Source: Melioribacteraceae bacterium (GTDB lineage: Bacteria > Bacteroidota > Ignavibacteria > Ignavibacteriales > Melioribacteraceae). Taken from it: 64,000 bases of DNA. Shown here one piece after another: positions 35,084 through 44,600 of this stretch. The stretch lies in NCBI GenBank assembly GCA_021739765.1, contig JAIPBD010000010.1, positions 81,001-145,000 of the forward strand, in the 5' to 3' direction. The notes under the pieces are model-generated. The model was not told the DNA's origin. It did not search any database and saw nothing but the letters and a program-made list of their open reading frames with translations. The first letter of the stretch is position 1; every line of letters starts with the position of its first letter. Made by a program: the position numbers and the translations under genes.

Positions 35084-37006
35084 TTAGTTAATTGATTTGA
35101 CCGAATTACCGCCTTTTTCGACAGCTTTCAGTAAAGCTAATTCTGCATCATTAATTAATTCTTTCGAATTTTCTTTATGTAAAGTGGAAGCTATTCCGGC
35201 AGAAATTGTAAATGTAGTTTCTTTACCTTCGAATCGAACAGCTTTACGCGCCACTTTGATTCTTAATCTTTCGGCCCATAAAAATGCATCTTTCGTAGTC
35301 GTGTTAAAGAAATACAGCGCGAATATTTTTTGAGCTATTCGCCCGGTAAATGAAAGCGGCGGCATATCTTCTTTAATTAATCCCACAATTCCTTTCAGCA
35401 CCTTCGGAAACGGATCGCTATCAAACAAAGATTGTTGATCGGCATAATCATCAATCTTTAATAAAATAAGAGTTCCATGCGTTTGAGTAACTTGATTTTT
35501 ACTCAGTTCCTCTTCAACTTTTTTGCCGAATGAAATTTCATTTAGGAAGTTTGTTTCAACGTCGACGCTCAGAAGTCCACGTAACTTTGCCGTAGTTGAG
35601 TATGAATAAACTATAAAAGAAAATAATTTTAAGGATTTTTGCAGAAATTGGATCTCTGACTTTTGGTAGAAACTTTTCTTTAGATGTTCAAAGCAAAACG
35701 CGCCGTAGTTTTGATCCTCAAAAACCAAAGGAATTGTGAGAAACGAACCTTCGAGAGTTAAGTCTTCGTTTTTCTTGAATCTTTTGAACGCGCCTCCTGA
35801 TACATCCTCTATATTAACGGGTTTACCGGTTAATATTGCTTTCCCGACAATTGTGCCGGGAAGATCTAACTCTAAATTTTCGCCGATATATTTTAATGAA
35901 GTTTTGTTAACAATTTTGGAAGTTGTGAATTTTTGCCTGCCAGGATCAAAATAGACAAATGTAAATACATCCCAGTTCACGATATTATTTACCGCGGAGA
36001 CAATTGAATCTTGCAGTTCGTCTAACGATTCAAATTTTCTGTCAGCGTTTAATAATCCAAGTAATGCGTTTAATCTTTGTTCGGCGAACGATTCTTTGAA
36101 CTTTTCTTCGAATAAAGAAATAATTATTGAAATTACTCGAACCAACCTTCCCATCGAATAAATTGTCTCAAGTCCGAACACATCATTTTCTTTTGAATCA
36201 AGCGCAAGAATGCCTGCAACATTTTTCCCATAATAAAGCGGTACACCGACAAAACTTTTAATCCCTTCCGGATAATCGTAGTAACGGATCACATCCTTTT
36301 CGGCTTTTGCGCTTATATCTGTAATTATCTCCGGTTCTTCGGAAGTGGCAATTTTACTGAGAATATCATCTTCCAGATCAAACTTTTTCTCGGTAATATT
36401 TTTCGAAGATGAAATATATTTTTCCAAAGTTAAACGACGTTTTATACCATTGAACCAAAAGAAAATAGCGGTGTGCGCCATAAATGAATCTTTTGCAACT
36501 TGAAGCACTTTTTCTAACAGAAACGAGAATTGCGCGTCGTGACCAATATCTTCGGGCAGTTCCTCCTGGGCAATTTTTTCGAAATTTTGTTTAAGATCGG
36601 AAGGTTTGAAATATGAACGGCGCAAACCACGTTCATCAGGTTTGTAATCCCTGGAACTGATTACATCCATATTACGGTTAGGCGTGAGAACTGTAAATCC
36701 CTCGCCTTCATCACCATCAAAATTATTTTCCCTTGCGACCAGTTCTGATAAAACCTCATCTTTCTCTTCGTTTGGCTTCGGCGATGTTTGCATAGATTCC
36801 TCTTCGGCAATATCGTCATCACTATCCTCAAAGCCTGTTGGTTTAGAATTATCTCGCAGGAAAATTATAAATCCGACATAAATTGTGATAGCGACCGCAG
36901 CGGCTATTTTTAGTACCAAATCGTCGGTAAATATTGGTAAAGCGGCAAGAAGCGGTATTATCGCAAAGATTAATATTCGTTTTTTATATTTTGAAGAGTC
37001 ACTCAT
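35084..37006 (-). CDS. Membrane protein with GAF domains and a degenerate GGDEF domain
   Basis: The 640-residue protein (ATG 37006) has two transmembrane helices at about 8-45, an acidic linker, a first GAF domain (about 150-300: EPEIITDISAKAEKD, GVPLYYGKNVAGILALDS), a second GAF domain (about 310-470: GTIVGKAILTGKPVNIEDV), and a C-terminal GGDEF-like fold (about 475-640). In the last domain the active-site GGDEF is replaced by TGRIAQKIF, and the DxF helper is also altered, so diguanylate cyclase activity is unlikely. It may bind nucleotides or cyclic dinucleotide and regulate a partner. It is followed by deoB within two bases. Confidence 0.8.
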   Translation of the reverse strand: MSDSSKYKKRILIFAIIPLLAALPIFTDDLVLKIAAAVAITIYVGFIIFLRDNSKPTGFEDSDDDIAEEESMQTSPKPNEEKDEVLSELVARENNFDGDEGEGFTVLTPNRNMDVISSRDYKPDERGLRRSYFKPSDLKQNFEKIAQEELPEDIGHDAQFSFLLEKVLQVAKDSFMAHTAIFFWFNGIKRRLTLEKYISSSKNITEKKFDLEDDILSKIATSEEPEIITDISAKAEKDVIRYYDYPEGIKSFVGVPLYYGKNVAGILALDSKENDVFGLETIYSMGRLVRVISIIISLFEEKFKESFAEQRLNALLGLLNADRKFESLDELQDSIVSAVNNIVNWDVFTFVYFDPGRQKFTTSKIVNKTSLKYIGENLELDLPGTIVGKAILTGKPVNIEDVSGGAFKRFKKNEDLTLEGSFLTIPLVFEDQNYGAFCFEHLKKSFYQKSEIQFLQKSLKLFSFIVYSYSTTAKLRGLLSVDVETNFLNEISFGKKVEEELSKNQVTQTHGTLILLKIDDYADQQSLFDSDPFPKVLKGIVGLIKEDMPPLSFTGRIAQKIFALYFFNTTTKDAFLWAERLRIKVARKAVRFEGKETTFTISAGIASTLHKENSKELINDAELALLKAVEKGGNSVKSIN

Positions 37007-37092
37007 ATACTGCAATTAAATTTATTGTCATAAATTTAACAATAATTCACTTGAAAATTACACCTATGAGCGTAAAAGAGAATTTAATTTGA

Positions 37093-37836
37093 TCAATTAA
37101 AAATACTCTTCAGGGAAGAATAACCGGACTTACTTACCGGAAGTTTTGTGCCATCCTTGCCCAAAATTTGATATGATTCTTTTGCGACTGACTCAATTTC
37201 TTTGATAAAATCTATGTTTACAATGTAGGAACGGTGGGTTCTGATAAATTTATTTGAATCCAGATGATCTTCGTAAAATTTCATGGTTTTATTTTTAAGA
37301 AAATTCCCTTCGGAACATTTTATGGCGACATAATCATCATTGGCTTCCAAAAAGTTTATGCTTGATACCGGAATAACATGAACTTTGGAATTTTGTTTGA
37401 CCACAATTCTTTCCAATTTTTCTTCCAGATAAACGTCAGCATTGCTGATTTTTTTCGCCGCATTTTCTTCGCTTCGATTTTGAGCCAATTTCTCCATTAT
37501 TTTTTTTACGGTTTGTTCGAATCTTTCTTCGGAGAAAGGTTTTAATAAATAGTCGATGGCGTTTAATTCGAATGCCTTAAGCGCGTATTGATCATAAGCT
37601 GTACTAAAAATAATTTCCGGGGGATCTTCCAGCAATTCAAGCATTTCAAATCCGTTTAGTTTTGGCATCTGAATGTCGAGAAAAATAAAATCCGGTTTAT
37701 TTTGTTGAATGGATTTAATTCCATCGAATCCATTCGAACATTCATCTAATATTTCAATTTCTTCAAACGCTCCGAGAAAATTTTTTATAATTTCTCTGGC
37801 AAGTTTTTCATCATCAATAATTATGCACTTAATCAT
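37093..37836 (-). CDS. LytTR-type response regulator
   Basis: The 247-residue regulator has a CheY-like receiver (1-120: IIIDDEKLAREII, phospho-acceptor Asp in FIFLDIQMPKLNG near 54, KPF in LLKPFSEERF) and a C-terminal LytTR DNA-binding domain (about 145-247: LERIVVKQNSKVHVIP, INFLEANDDYVAIK, FIRTHRSYIVN). LytTR proteins bind pairs of direct repeats of about 9 bp with a 21-22 bp period. The partner kinase gene is next upstream, and a matching repeat pair lies upstream of the whole operon at 40400-40433. Confidence 0.95.
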   Translation of the reverse strand: MIKCIIIDDEKLAREIIKNFLGAFEEIEILDECSNGFDGIKSIQQNKPDFIFLDIQMPKLNGFEMLELLEDPPEIIFSTAYDQYALKAFELNAIDYLLKPFSEERFEQTVKKIMEKLAQNRSEENAAKKISNADVYLEEKLERIVVKQNSKVHVIPVSSINFLEANDDYVAIKCSEGNFLKNKTMKFYEDHLDSNKFIRTHRSYIVNIDFIKEIESVAKESYQILGKDGTKLPVSKSGYSSLKSIFN

Positions 37837-37850
37837 GATTTACTCCTAAA

Positions 37851-38903
37851 TCAGCTTGAAAATAAGGGAATATATATTGTTGCCGTAAATATCTGTTCTT
37901 TCGATTCTGTTTTAAATAAATCATCTCTACCATAAATTAAACTAAGTCTGTTTCTAATATTTGTCAATCCTATCCCTTCACCTTTTTTGTTTTGGATACT
38001 TTCATCGAATTCATTTTTAACTACAATTTTCAGAAAATTATTCGTCTGTTCGCAACTTAATTCCAGTAGAATTTTTTCGGTTGCTTCATAAACTCCAAAC
38101 TTAATTGCGTTTTCGAATAAAGGCTGTAATATCATACTCGGAACTTTTATTTCGCTGCACTCCGCATTAACTTTTTCAACAAATTCAAATTTATCTTCGA
38201 ATCTTACTTTTTCAATTGCTAAGTAATTTCTGATATTGTTTATTTCATCCCTGAAATAAATCATCTGTTTTTCGTTTGAGGATAACGTGCTTCTCAAATA
38301 TTCAGACAGCTTTATTGTCATTGTCTGAGCTTTTTTGGGATCTAACATTGTTAGTGAACTTATCGAGTTCAAACTGTTAAAAATGAAGTGTGGATTAATT
38401 TGATACTTGAGCGTTTTCAATTCGGTCTCTTTTACGAGCGCGTTTAATTTTGATTCCTTTGTTAATGTTTCATGGAAGTTTTGGTAATAGATTAAGAGAT
38501 AATTTATCGTTACCAGAATTGTATAATAAATTAAACCTAATCCCATTCTCCAGGGAATTGAGCCTCGTAAAAATTTCTCGAACTCAGCATTATCATTACT
38601 CCAAGTATTTACTAAATACGTTGTGGAGAAAACCCAGATTAAAGTTGAAACTATTGCCGCCGCTGAATGATTAGTTACAACTTTGAATGTTGTTGATTTT
38701 TCAAATACTAAAAATTTTGTCGGATACCAAAGACTTAATCCCAGTATGAAATAAAGTCCGTTGCTGATAAGCGCGTCTTTTAGCGAAATTGAAAGTGATA
38801 AACCAAATCCGGTAAACAGTACAATTGCATGCGCGAAAAAAATAACACTCCATACAATTGAATACCCCACGTAATATTTTTTTGTTGAATTTACAATATT
38901 CAT
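37851..38903 (-). CDS. LytS/YehU-type sensor histidine kinase
   Basis: The 350-residue kinase has four transmembrane helices in residues 12-145, a short linker, a His_kinase domain with phospho-acceptor in YQINPHFIFNSLNSISSL near 165-182, and an HATPase (VPSMILQPLFENAIKFG, KGEGIGLTNIRNRLSLIYG). No large extracellular sensor is present, so the signal is probably felt in the membrane. The response regulator follows 14 bases downstream. The two LiaF-like genes upstream are four bases away, consistent with a cell-envelope stress system. Confidence 0.95.
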   Translation of the reverse strand: MNIVNSTKKYYVGYSIVWSVIFFAHAIVLFTGFGLSLSISLKDALISNGLYFILGLSLWYPTKFLVFEKSTTFKVVTNHSAAAIVSTLIWVFSTTYLVNTWSNDNAEFEKFLRGSIPWRMGLGLIYYTILVTINYLLIYYQNFHETLTKESKLNALVKETELKTLKYQINPHFIFNSLNSISSLTMLDPKKAQTMTIKLSEYLRSTLSSNEKQMIYFRDEINNIRNYLAIEKVRFEDKFEFVEKVNAECSEIKVPSMILQPLFENAIKFGVYEATEKILLELSCEQTNNFLKIVVKNEFDESIQNKKGEGIGLTNIRNRLSLIYGRDDLFKTESKEQIFTATIYIPLFSS

Positions 38904-38907
38904 AATA

Positions 38908-39612
38908 TTAGTTTAAATAGTTGATTCCACCAAAAATTGATACCCCGTTTATCACGATCGTTTTCTCATTTTTCTCTTCGGATGAAAAAATACGTTTATC
39001 GTTCGTTCCGCCGAAAATAGAGATAGTATTATCAATCAGCTTCCATTCCCTCGGAAGGCGTATATCACACCCTCCAAAAATTGATACAGAATCGAAAGTA
39101 ACTTCCTTTCCTTGCATGCCTGCCTCAGTCAGATCAACATTTGTTCCCCCAAATATAGAAATAGCATCAATCTTGACCAGATTTCGACTTTCAACTTTTC
39201 GTCGAACAGAAGTAAAAAGCGCAATATATTCAAATTCGCTTTGATCATTCTCGGCAGAATCCGATTCAGCATCTTTAGGATAAGGTTCACCATTTTTTGA
39301 CTCATTCCTTTTGAGAATAAAATAAGCTCCGATGCCTATTAATATTAACGGCCACATTTGTCCTAAAACTTCCCAAAATGTATAACCAAAATAATAAGCC
39401 ACAAGCATCGCTGCGCCGAGTCCGATGAAAGATCCGCTCACAACTTTATTCTTTGAGTTGAAGTAAATAATTATCCCTATTCCAATAAACAAAGTTGGAA
39501 TTGAAAAAATGTAGTAGAACAAGTCGAGATAGAAAATTTTATCTATTATTAAAAGTAAACCCCATCCAATAAATATTGAGCCCAATATTGATCTTGAATC
39601 ATTCCATTTCAT
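38908..39612 (-). CDS. LiaF-like membrane protein, paralogue B (SIFGG repeats)
   Basis: The 234-residue protein (from ATG 39612 after GGGGG) has four transmembrane segments in residues 5-105 (LiaF/DUF5668-like membrane domain), a charged linker, and a C-terminal beta domain with the repeated FGG motif: AISIFGGTNVDLTEA, VSIFGGCDIRLPREW, ISIFGGTND and VSIFGGINYLN at the end. LiaF-type proteins sense cell-envelope stress and control LiaRS kinases. It lies directly before the sensor kinase gene. Its in-frame TTG start at 39624 would add four residues. Confidence 0.85.
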   Translation of the reverse strand: MKWNDSRSILGSIFIGWGLLLIIDKIFYLDLFYYIFSIPTLFIGIGIIIYFNSKNKVVSGSFIGLGAAMLVAYYFGYTFWEVLGQMWPLILIGIGAYFILKRNESKNGEPYPKDAESDSAENDQSEFEYIALFTSVRRKVESRNLVKIDAISIFGGTNVDLTEAGMQGKEVTFDSVSIFGGCDIRLPREWKLIDNTISIFGGTNDKRIFSSEEKNEKTIVINGVSIFGGINYLN

Positions 39613-39626
39613 ATTAACCCCCAAAA

Positions 39627-40337
39627 TTAATTTTTTAACTCTCCGCCGCCAAAAATTACCAATCCCTTAATTGTTAATCTTCGGTCTTCTTGCTTTTCCA
39701 TATCGGGAAAAATTGTTCTTTCATCACTGAATCCACCCAAAAGGGGAGTCACATCCAGAGTGACATTCCAATCTTTGGGGACAGTGAAAGTAGAACCGCC
39801 GAACAAAGCAAACACATTAATTACGCTTTCGCCTTTTGCCAATTTGCTTTCAACAAGGTTTAATTCGCTTCCGCCAAAAATTGATGTAACCCTTCCGCCG
39901 CGAAAGTTATTCGATTGGATCCTTTTTTTTCCACCACCGAAAATGGAAACATCATCAATATAATCCGAGCTGTTTCCTGTTCTTTCAGGATCAATATTTT
40001 CTATGCTTCCGTCGTGTTTCCTTTGGAAAAGAATGTACGCACCGACTCCAATTAAAGCTAATGGCCAAAAATCGCTAATAATTCTAAAAAACCGATATTC
40101 AAAAATTTGTGATAAGATCGATATTCCGCCGATAGCGATAAAAATAACTCCAAGCGTTTTGTTTTTGGAACCACTGTATAAAATTAAGCCTACTACCAGC
40201 ATTATTGTGTACCAAGAAAAAACCCAATGCGGTATGTAAAAATCGAAATAGTATATATTAAGGTTATCTAAAAGAAGCATCAATCCGAAGATGACGAACA
40301 CAGCGCCCAAAAATAATCTTATACCCGACCCTTTCAT
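39627..40337 (-). CDS. LiaF-like membrane protein, paralogue A (first gene of the LytS/LytR operon)
   Basis: The 236-residue protein has the same layout as its neighbour: four transmembrane segments (about 8-110), a linker, and a C-terminal FGG beta domain with DVSIFGGGKKRI, TSIFGGSELNLVE, FALFGGSTFTVPKDW and a terminal VIFGGGELKN. It is preceded by GGAGG and starts the operon LiaF-A, LiaF-B, kinase, regulator. A 13-bp direct repeat lies 63-96 bases upstream of its ATG and may be the autoregulatory operator. The duplicated gene pair suggests two sensing subunits. Confidence 0.85.
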   Translation of the reverse strand: MKGSGIRLFLGAVFVIFGLMLLLDNLNIYYFDFYIPHWVFSWYTIMLVVGLILYSGSKNKTLGVIFIAIGGISILSQIFEYRFFRIISDFWPLALIGVGAYILFQRKHDGSIENIDPERTGNSSDYIDDVSIFGGGKKRIQSNNFRGGRVTSIFGGSELNLVESKLAKGESVINVFALFGGSTFTVPKDWNVTLDVTPLLGGFSDERTIFPDMEKQEDRRLTIKGLVIFGGGELKN

Positions 40338-40399
40338 GTTTCCTCCGTTTTATAATTTCTGACGGAAATGTATTCAATTCGTTTTATGAATTAAATCAT

Positions 40400-40433
40400 T
40401 ATTCGGTGAATGACGGTAAATATTCGGTGAATG
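40400..40433. promoter_or_regulatory. Candidate LytTR operator: 13-bp direct repeat, 21-bp period
   Basis: TATTCGGTGAATG occurs at 40400-40412 and again, identical, at 40421-40433. The 21-bp period places both copies on the same face of the helix, the geometry of LytTR-binding sites. It sits between the divergent LiaF-like/LytS/LytR operon (ATG 40337) and the K+ channel gene (GTG 40500), so it may regulate either or both. Confidence 0.6.
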
Positions 40434-40466
40434 GGGTCGTTATGTTAGACTAATCCACTAATTAAG

Positions 40467-40474
40467 TATATTTG
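40467..40474 (+). promoter_or_regulatory. Candidate TAnnTTTG promoter element for the K+ channel gene
   Basis: TATATTTG lies 26 bases before the GTG start at 40500 and 34 bases after the 13-bp direct repeat, which would fit an activator-dependent promoter lacking a good -33 element. Confidence 0.4.
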
Positions 40475-40499
40475 AATCATAAATTTAGAGAGTGATTTA

Positions 40500-41501
40500 G
40501 TGACCGGATCCGGTAAACAGCTGTTTTTAGCATTTAATTTAATTTTTGCCATTATTGTATTTGGAACCATCGGATACATGTTTATCGAAAATATGTCTTT
40601 GCTGAATGCTTTTTACATGACGATTATAACGGTAACGACAACGGGATTCCGCGAAGTTCAGGAATTAACCGATAACGGCAAACTTTTCACGTCGCTTTTA
40701 ATATTTTCGGGTGTGCTTTCAATTGCCTACGCTGGAAGTAAAGCCGCTCAAATAATCCTCGAAACACAAATGTTTAGGAGAAAAAGAATGAGTAAAACTA
40801 TTGACTCATTAACCGACCATTACATTATCTGTGGTTATGGCAGAATGGGGAGACAGATTGTTGAAGGATTAATGGAAATTAATAAACCGTTTGTTGTAAT
40901 CGAAAATGACCAGGAAAAAATTGACGCTTTAATTGACAGAAAGATTCTGTTTATAAACGGTGACGCGACGAATGACGACACACTTATTAAGGCTCGAATT
41001 GATAAAGCAAAAGGATTTGTAGCGGTAGTAAGAACCGATGCGGAAAATGTCTTCGCGACTTTATCTGCTAAAGAACTGAATCCGAATCTCTACATTGTTG
41101 CCAGAGCGATCGATGATTCCACCGAGTCAAAGTTAAAACGGGCCGGGGCGAATCGTGTTGTTAAGCCATACGAACTTGGCGGAAACAGAATGCTGCAATT
41201 GCTTATTCGTCCGGGAGTAATAGATTTTATCGAAAGTGTAGCAAAAAGTAAAGATGTTGAAATAAATCTGGAAGAAATTACAGTATCGGGAAATTCAAGT
41301 TTGATCGGTTCCACTTTGATGGATTCTCCGATCAGAAGGGAACTGAATATTATAATCGTCGCAATCATCCGAAAGGACGGAAAATTTATTTATAACCCGA
41401 AATCAACCACAACTTTTGAAAATGGTGATAAATTAATTGCCATCGGGGAGTTAAAAAATCTTAACCAAATGAATAAAATTTGCGATATAAAAGAGAGTTA
41501 G
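40500..41501 (+). CDS. TrkA-type potassium channel protein (Ion_trans_2 plus RCK domains)
   Basis: The 333-residue protein has two transmembrane helices (about 8-28 and 63-85) with a pore loop and filter-like TVTTTGFREV (about 43-52), then a TrkA-N domain (ICGYGRMGRQIVEGL near 109-123, Rossmann GxGxxG, with VIENDQEKI for nucleotide binding) and a C-terminal RCK_C domain. The filter differs from TVGYG and may affect selectivity. It starts at GTG 40500 and is divergent from the LytS/LytR operon. It is probably a ligand- or NAD(H)-gated K+ channel; no partner gene is adjacent. Confidence 0.88.
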   Translation: MTGSGKQLFLAFNLIFAIIVFGTIGYMFIENMSLLNAFYMTIITVTTTGFREVQELTDNGKLFTSLLIFSGVLSIAYAGSKAAQIILETQMFRRKRMSKTIDSLTDHYIICGYGRMGRQIVEGLMEINKPFVVIENDQEKIDALIDRKILFINGDATNDDTLIKARIDKAKGFVAVVRTDAENVFATLSAKELNPNLYIVARAIDDSTESKLKRAGANRVVKPYELGGNRMLQLLIRPGVIDFIESVAKSKDVEINLEEITVSGNSSLIGSTLMDSPIRRELNIIIVAIIRKDGKFIYNPKSTTTFENGDKLIAIGELKNLNQMNKICDIKES

Positions 41502-41637
41502 TCCTCGATAAAAACAACCAAAAATTAATCCCCTTTAATTTCAGAGTGCATTTAGGCTGCTTTTTACAATTATTTACAAATAGATATTAGTCTATCCAAT
41601 AGTTTTATACCAAGAAAAACGAAAAGAAAGGTTTAGA

Positions 41638-44600
41638 ATGGATTTATTAAAAAAACTGGGAATAGCAGAAGATGGTTCTGTTAATACGATCAAGACAAAA
41701 AAAATTGTTCAGTACATCAATCTTAAGTTGGGCGCGTTAGGCCAACCGCATTTTGGAAATAAATCCGATAATAAATTTCTCGAAATCGCCGAGGATTTAC
41801 TTTCTAACCACAGAGAAAAAAATAGACTTCTAACGGACTATCTTTGTCCTTCCGATCAAAGAATTCAAAATTTTATTGATTCATATTTAAGTGAATATAA
41901 AAAGGACATTTCCCCTCGTCTTCCTTCAAAAACTTTTATTCTTGATTTTCACGGGATCGCGAGAGCGTTATCGCTTTCACCCGATAAGGATAAGTTTCAA
42001 TCAAATATAATCGAGTCTTACCGTATAAAACAAGGTGTACTGCATAATCCGAAAAATGACCGGAGAACAACTAAAGGTGTTTTTCATGTTTCCGAAGGTG
42101 GATTGCCGGTTCCATACGATAAAAAGGCAGTTCCTAAATTAGTTTTCGGAAAACTTCTCGAAGCGGCATTAAATCCACCAAAAGAATTGTTGGAATTCCC
42201 ATTCACAAGTTCACAAGATGAACACGCGGAAATGTTTGTATCGTTGTTACTCCGTCCGAAAGTCAGCCCCGAAGTAAAAGGAATAAGCAAAGAAAAGTCG
42301 ATGGAGATTCGGTTTTTCGCTCCCGGCAATTTGGTCAGCAATCTTGATTTTGTCGAGTCAATTTTTGGTAACGCCGGTGATCCGTATCTGCCAAAAAATG
42401 ACGCCGGATTGGATCTTGATCATTGGTCAGGTCACTCGGGATGTATAATTCTAGCTCCCCATCTTATTAGTTTGTCCAAAAAGGAACTTGGTCTTCCAAA
42501 TATTAAAGATGCAACCGAACGTCAAAAACGAGACGGAATGTGTTGGGAAAATGCCGATGAAAAATATAACGATGGGGGCGCGTTTAAAATAACCGCTCGT
42601 AATGATGAAGGAATTATTGTTACCGTTATTGCTGATAATTACTTCGGATATTCAAAGAAGGAAGTTAAAACCCAAATTAGTTATGCGGCGAATTTATTGG
42701 GAAATGTTGAAGAAGAACACGCCGGCGGTGCTATTGCTTTCCCAAGTTATAATCTCGGCGATGAATTCCACGATGATGATCAATTCTTAAAAAAGAACCA
42801 CTCATTCGAAGATAATTTGAAAAGATATTCTGACTTGATGGAATATAAAGAGGAAGGTTATGCTGTTGATAAAAACTTCAAAAACATAATTTATATCCAC
42901 GAAGACGCGAGATTTAGTCTGCGAGAACAAACTTTACGATGGATGAATGATGGAGTTCAACAGACAATAAAACTCAATCCCAAAATTACTTATATCTATC
43001 CCGCGGGCTATAAACTTAGGATGGAAAAAAATCCTTCAGTTCCATCATGGCGTTTAATCGGAACGGTTGCCGAAGGTACTTTTTGTCACAAACCCTCAAC
43101 GGTTTCCGGTGGGGGAAAATCAGAAATTTCGAAATCAATTTCTGATTCAATTTTGTACGGTCCGTTTTTTGTCTCCGATTATGATTCGGATCTTAAAATT
43201 GTTGATGATATTTTGAGCCGCGATTATTTTGACCGTTATAAAACACGTACGAAAAAACCCGGCAGCAGCCGTCCCATTCTCAGCAATGAAAGGTCTCTCG
43301 GATCTGTTATTAAACTATTGACACCTTCCATTGATTACAAGGATGAGTACAACGAATGGTTGAGAGGAATTCCGCATTACATTAAAGGATTGGTATATAT
43401 TATTAAACGATTTTATAAAGAAGATTGGGGCGAAAACTGGAGAGAACATTTCACAGTTGATATTATCGACGGAAGAAACGGTAACGAGCTAAAATTTTCG
43501 GAAAGAAAACTTGTGGCGACTTATCTCCGTGTCGGACTCGAAAAAAACGGCGCTTGGCGAACTTATAAATTACGCCAAGATTTTATCGCTTCCCAAAAAA
43601 TTCAATTCGAAGATGATATTACTGCGTCAATTGTGATTCCTACAGATAAAGTTGAACATTTGGCTGATGATTTTGACAGTCCATGCGCGAAATTTTTAGA
43701 TAATTGCGAGTACAGATTTTTTCAAAGACCGGACGAAGCGATTCACCGTGGATATGATAAACAAGCCGAACTTGATCTGTCTTCGCCTAACACTTTTATT
43801 TCAAACTTCCAAGCGCTCACGGTTGATGACGCGATCGAAATTACCGAGGACGCGATCAATTTTGATAAATATACCGATCCGATTAAAAAGCTGATTCTTG
43901 ATGTAAAAGAAAAGAAAGATTGCACTTATTTTGTATCGTCTTCCCATCCCCGCATCGTTGAAGGTAAGCCTTCAAAAAATATGAGATATTTACAAAACAG
44001 ACTCGATATTCTCGATCCGTTTGATAAATATGTCGCTGAAATAGGAACTCGTCTGTTCAGAAAAATCCCTCTCGATAAACCGGTGTTAAACCCGGTTAAT
44101 TCGGTTCTTGCGGGAAGACGAAACAATCCTCCGGAAGAGGGAATTCGTCCGCTGGCAGTTTACAATCCAATTCATTATCAAGAATTGCCAGAATTGTTTA
44201 TGGATTTTATTTGTAGCCTGACCGGAAAATCTCCATCCACAACGGGAGCCGGAAGCGAAGGAGCATTAACAAAAGCTCCTTTTAACGCTCTTTGCACTAT
44301 AACCGATTTAAATAACGCATTGGTTTCATTTATTCTTACCGGATACGATGGATTCACGACCGCTGCCGGTTATGTCGGTCCAAATTACAGAGTTGATCAT
44401 GATGTCAGTTTATTGATTCCAGAGATTTGGGCGCGATTAAAAGTAAACGAACGAAATCCTAAACACCTCATCGAAAATGGATTTTTGGAAAAATTAAATG
44501 ATTTTGAGTATGAAGGCGAAACAATTTATGCGAGCAGACTCGGATATCGGATAACCGCAAAATTTGTCGCTAATTATTTTGGACGTGTATTTGAAAATCC

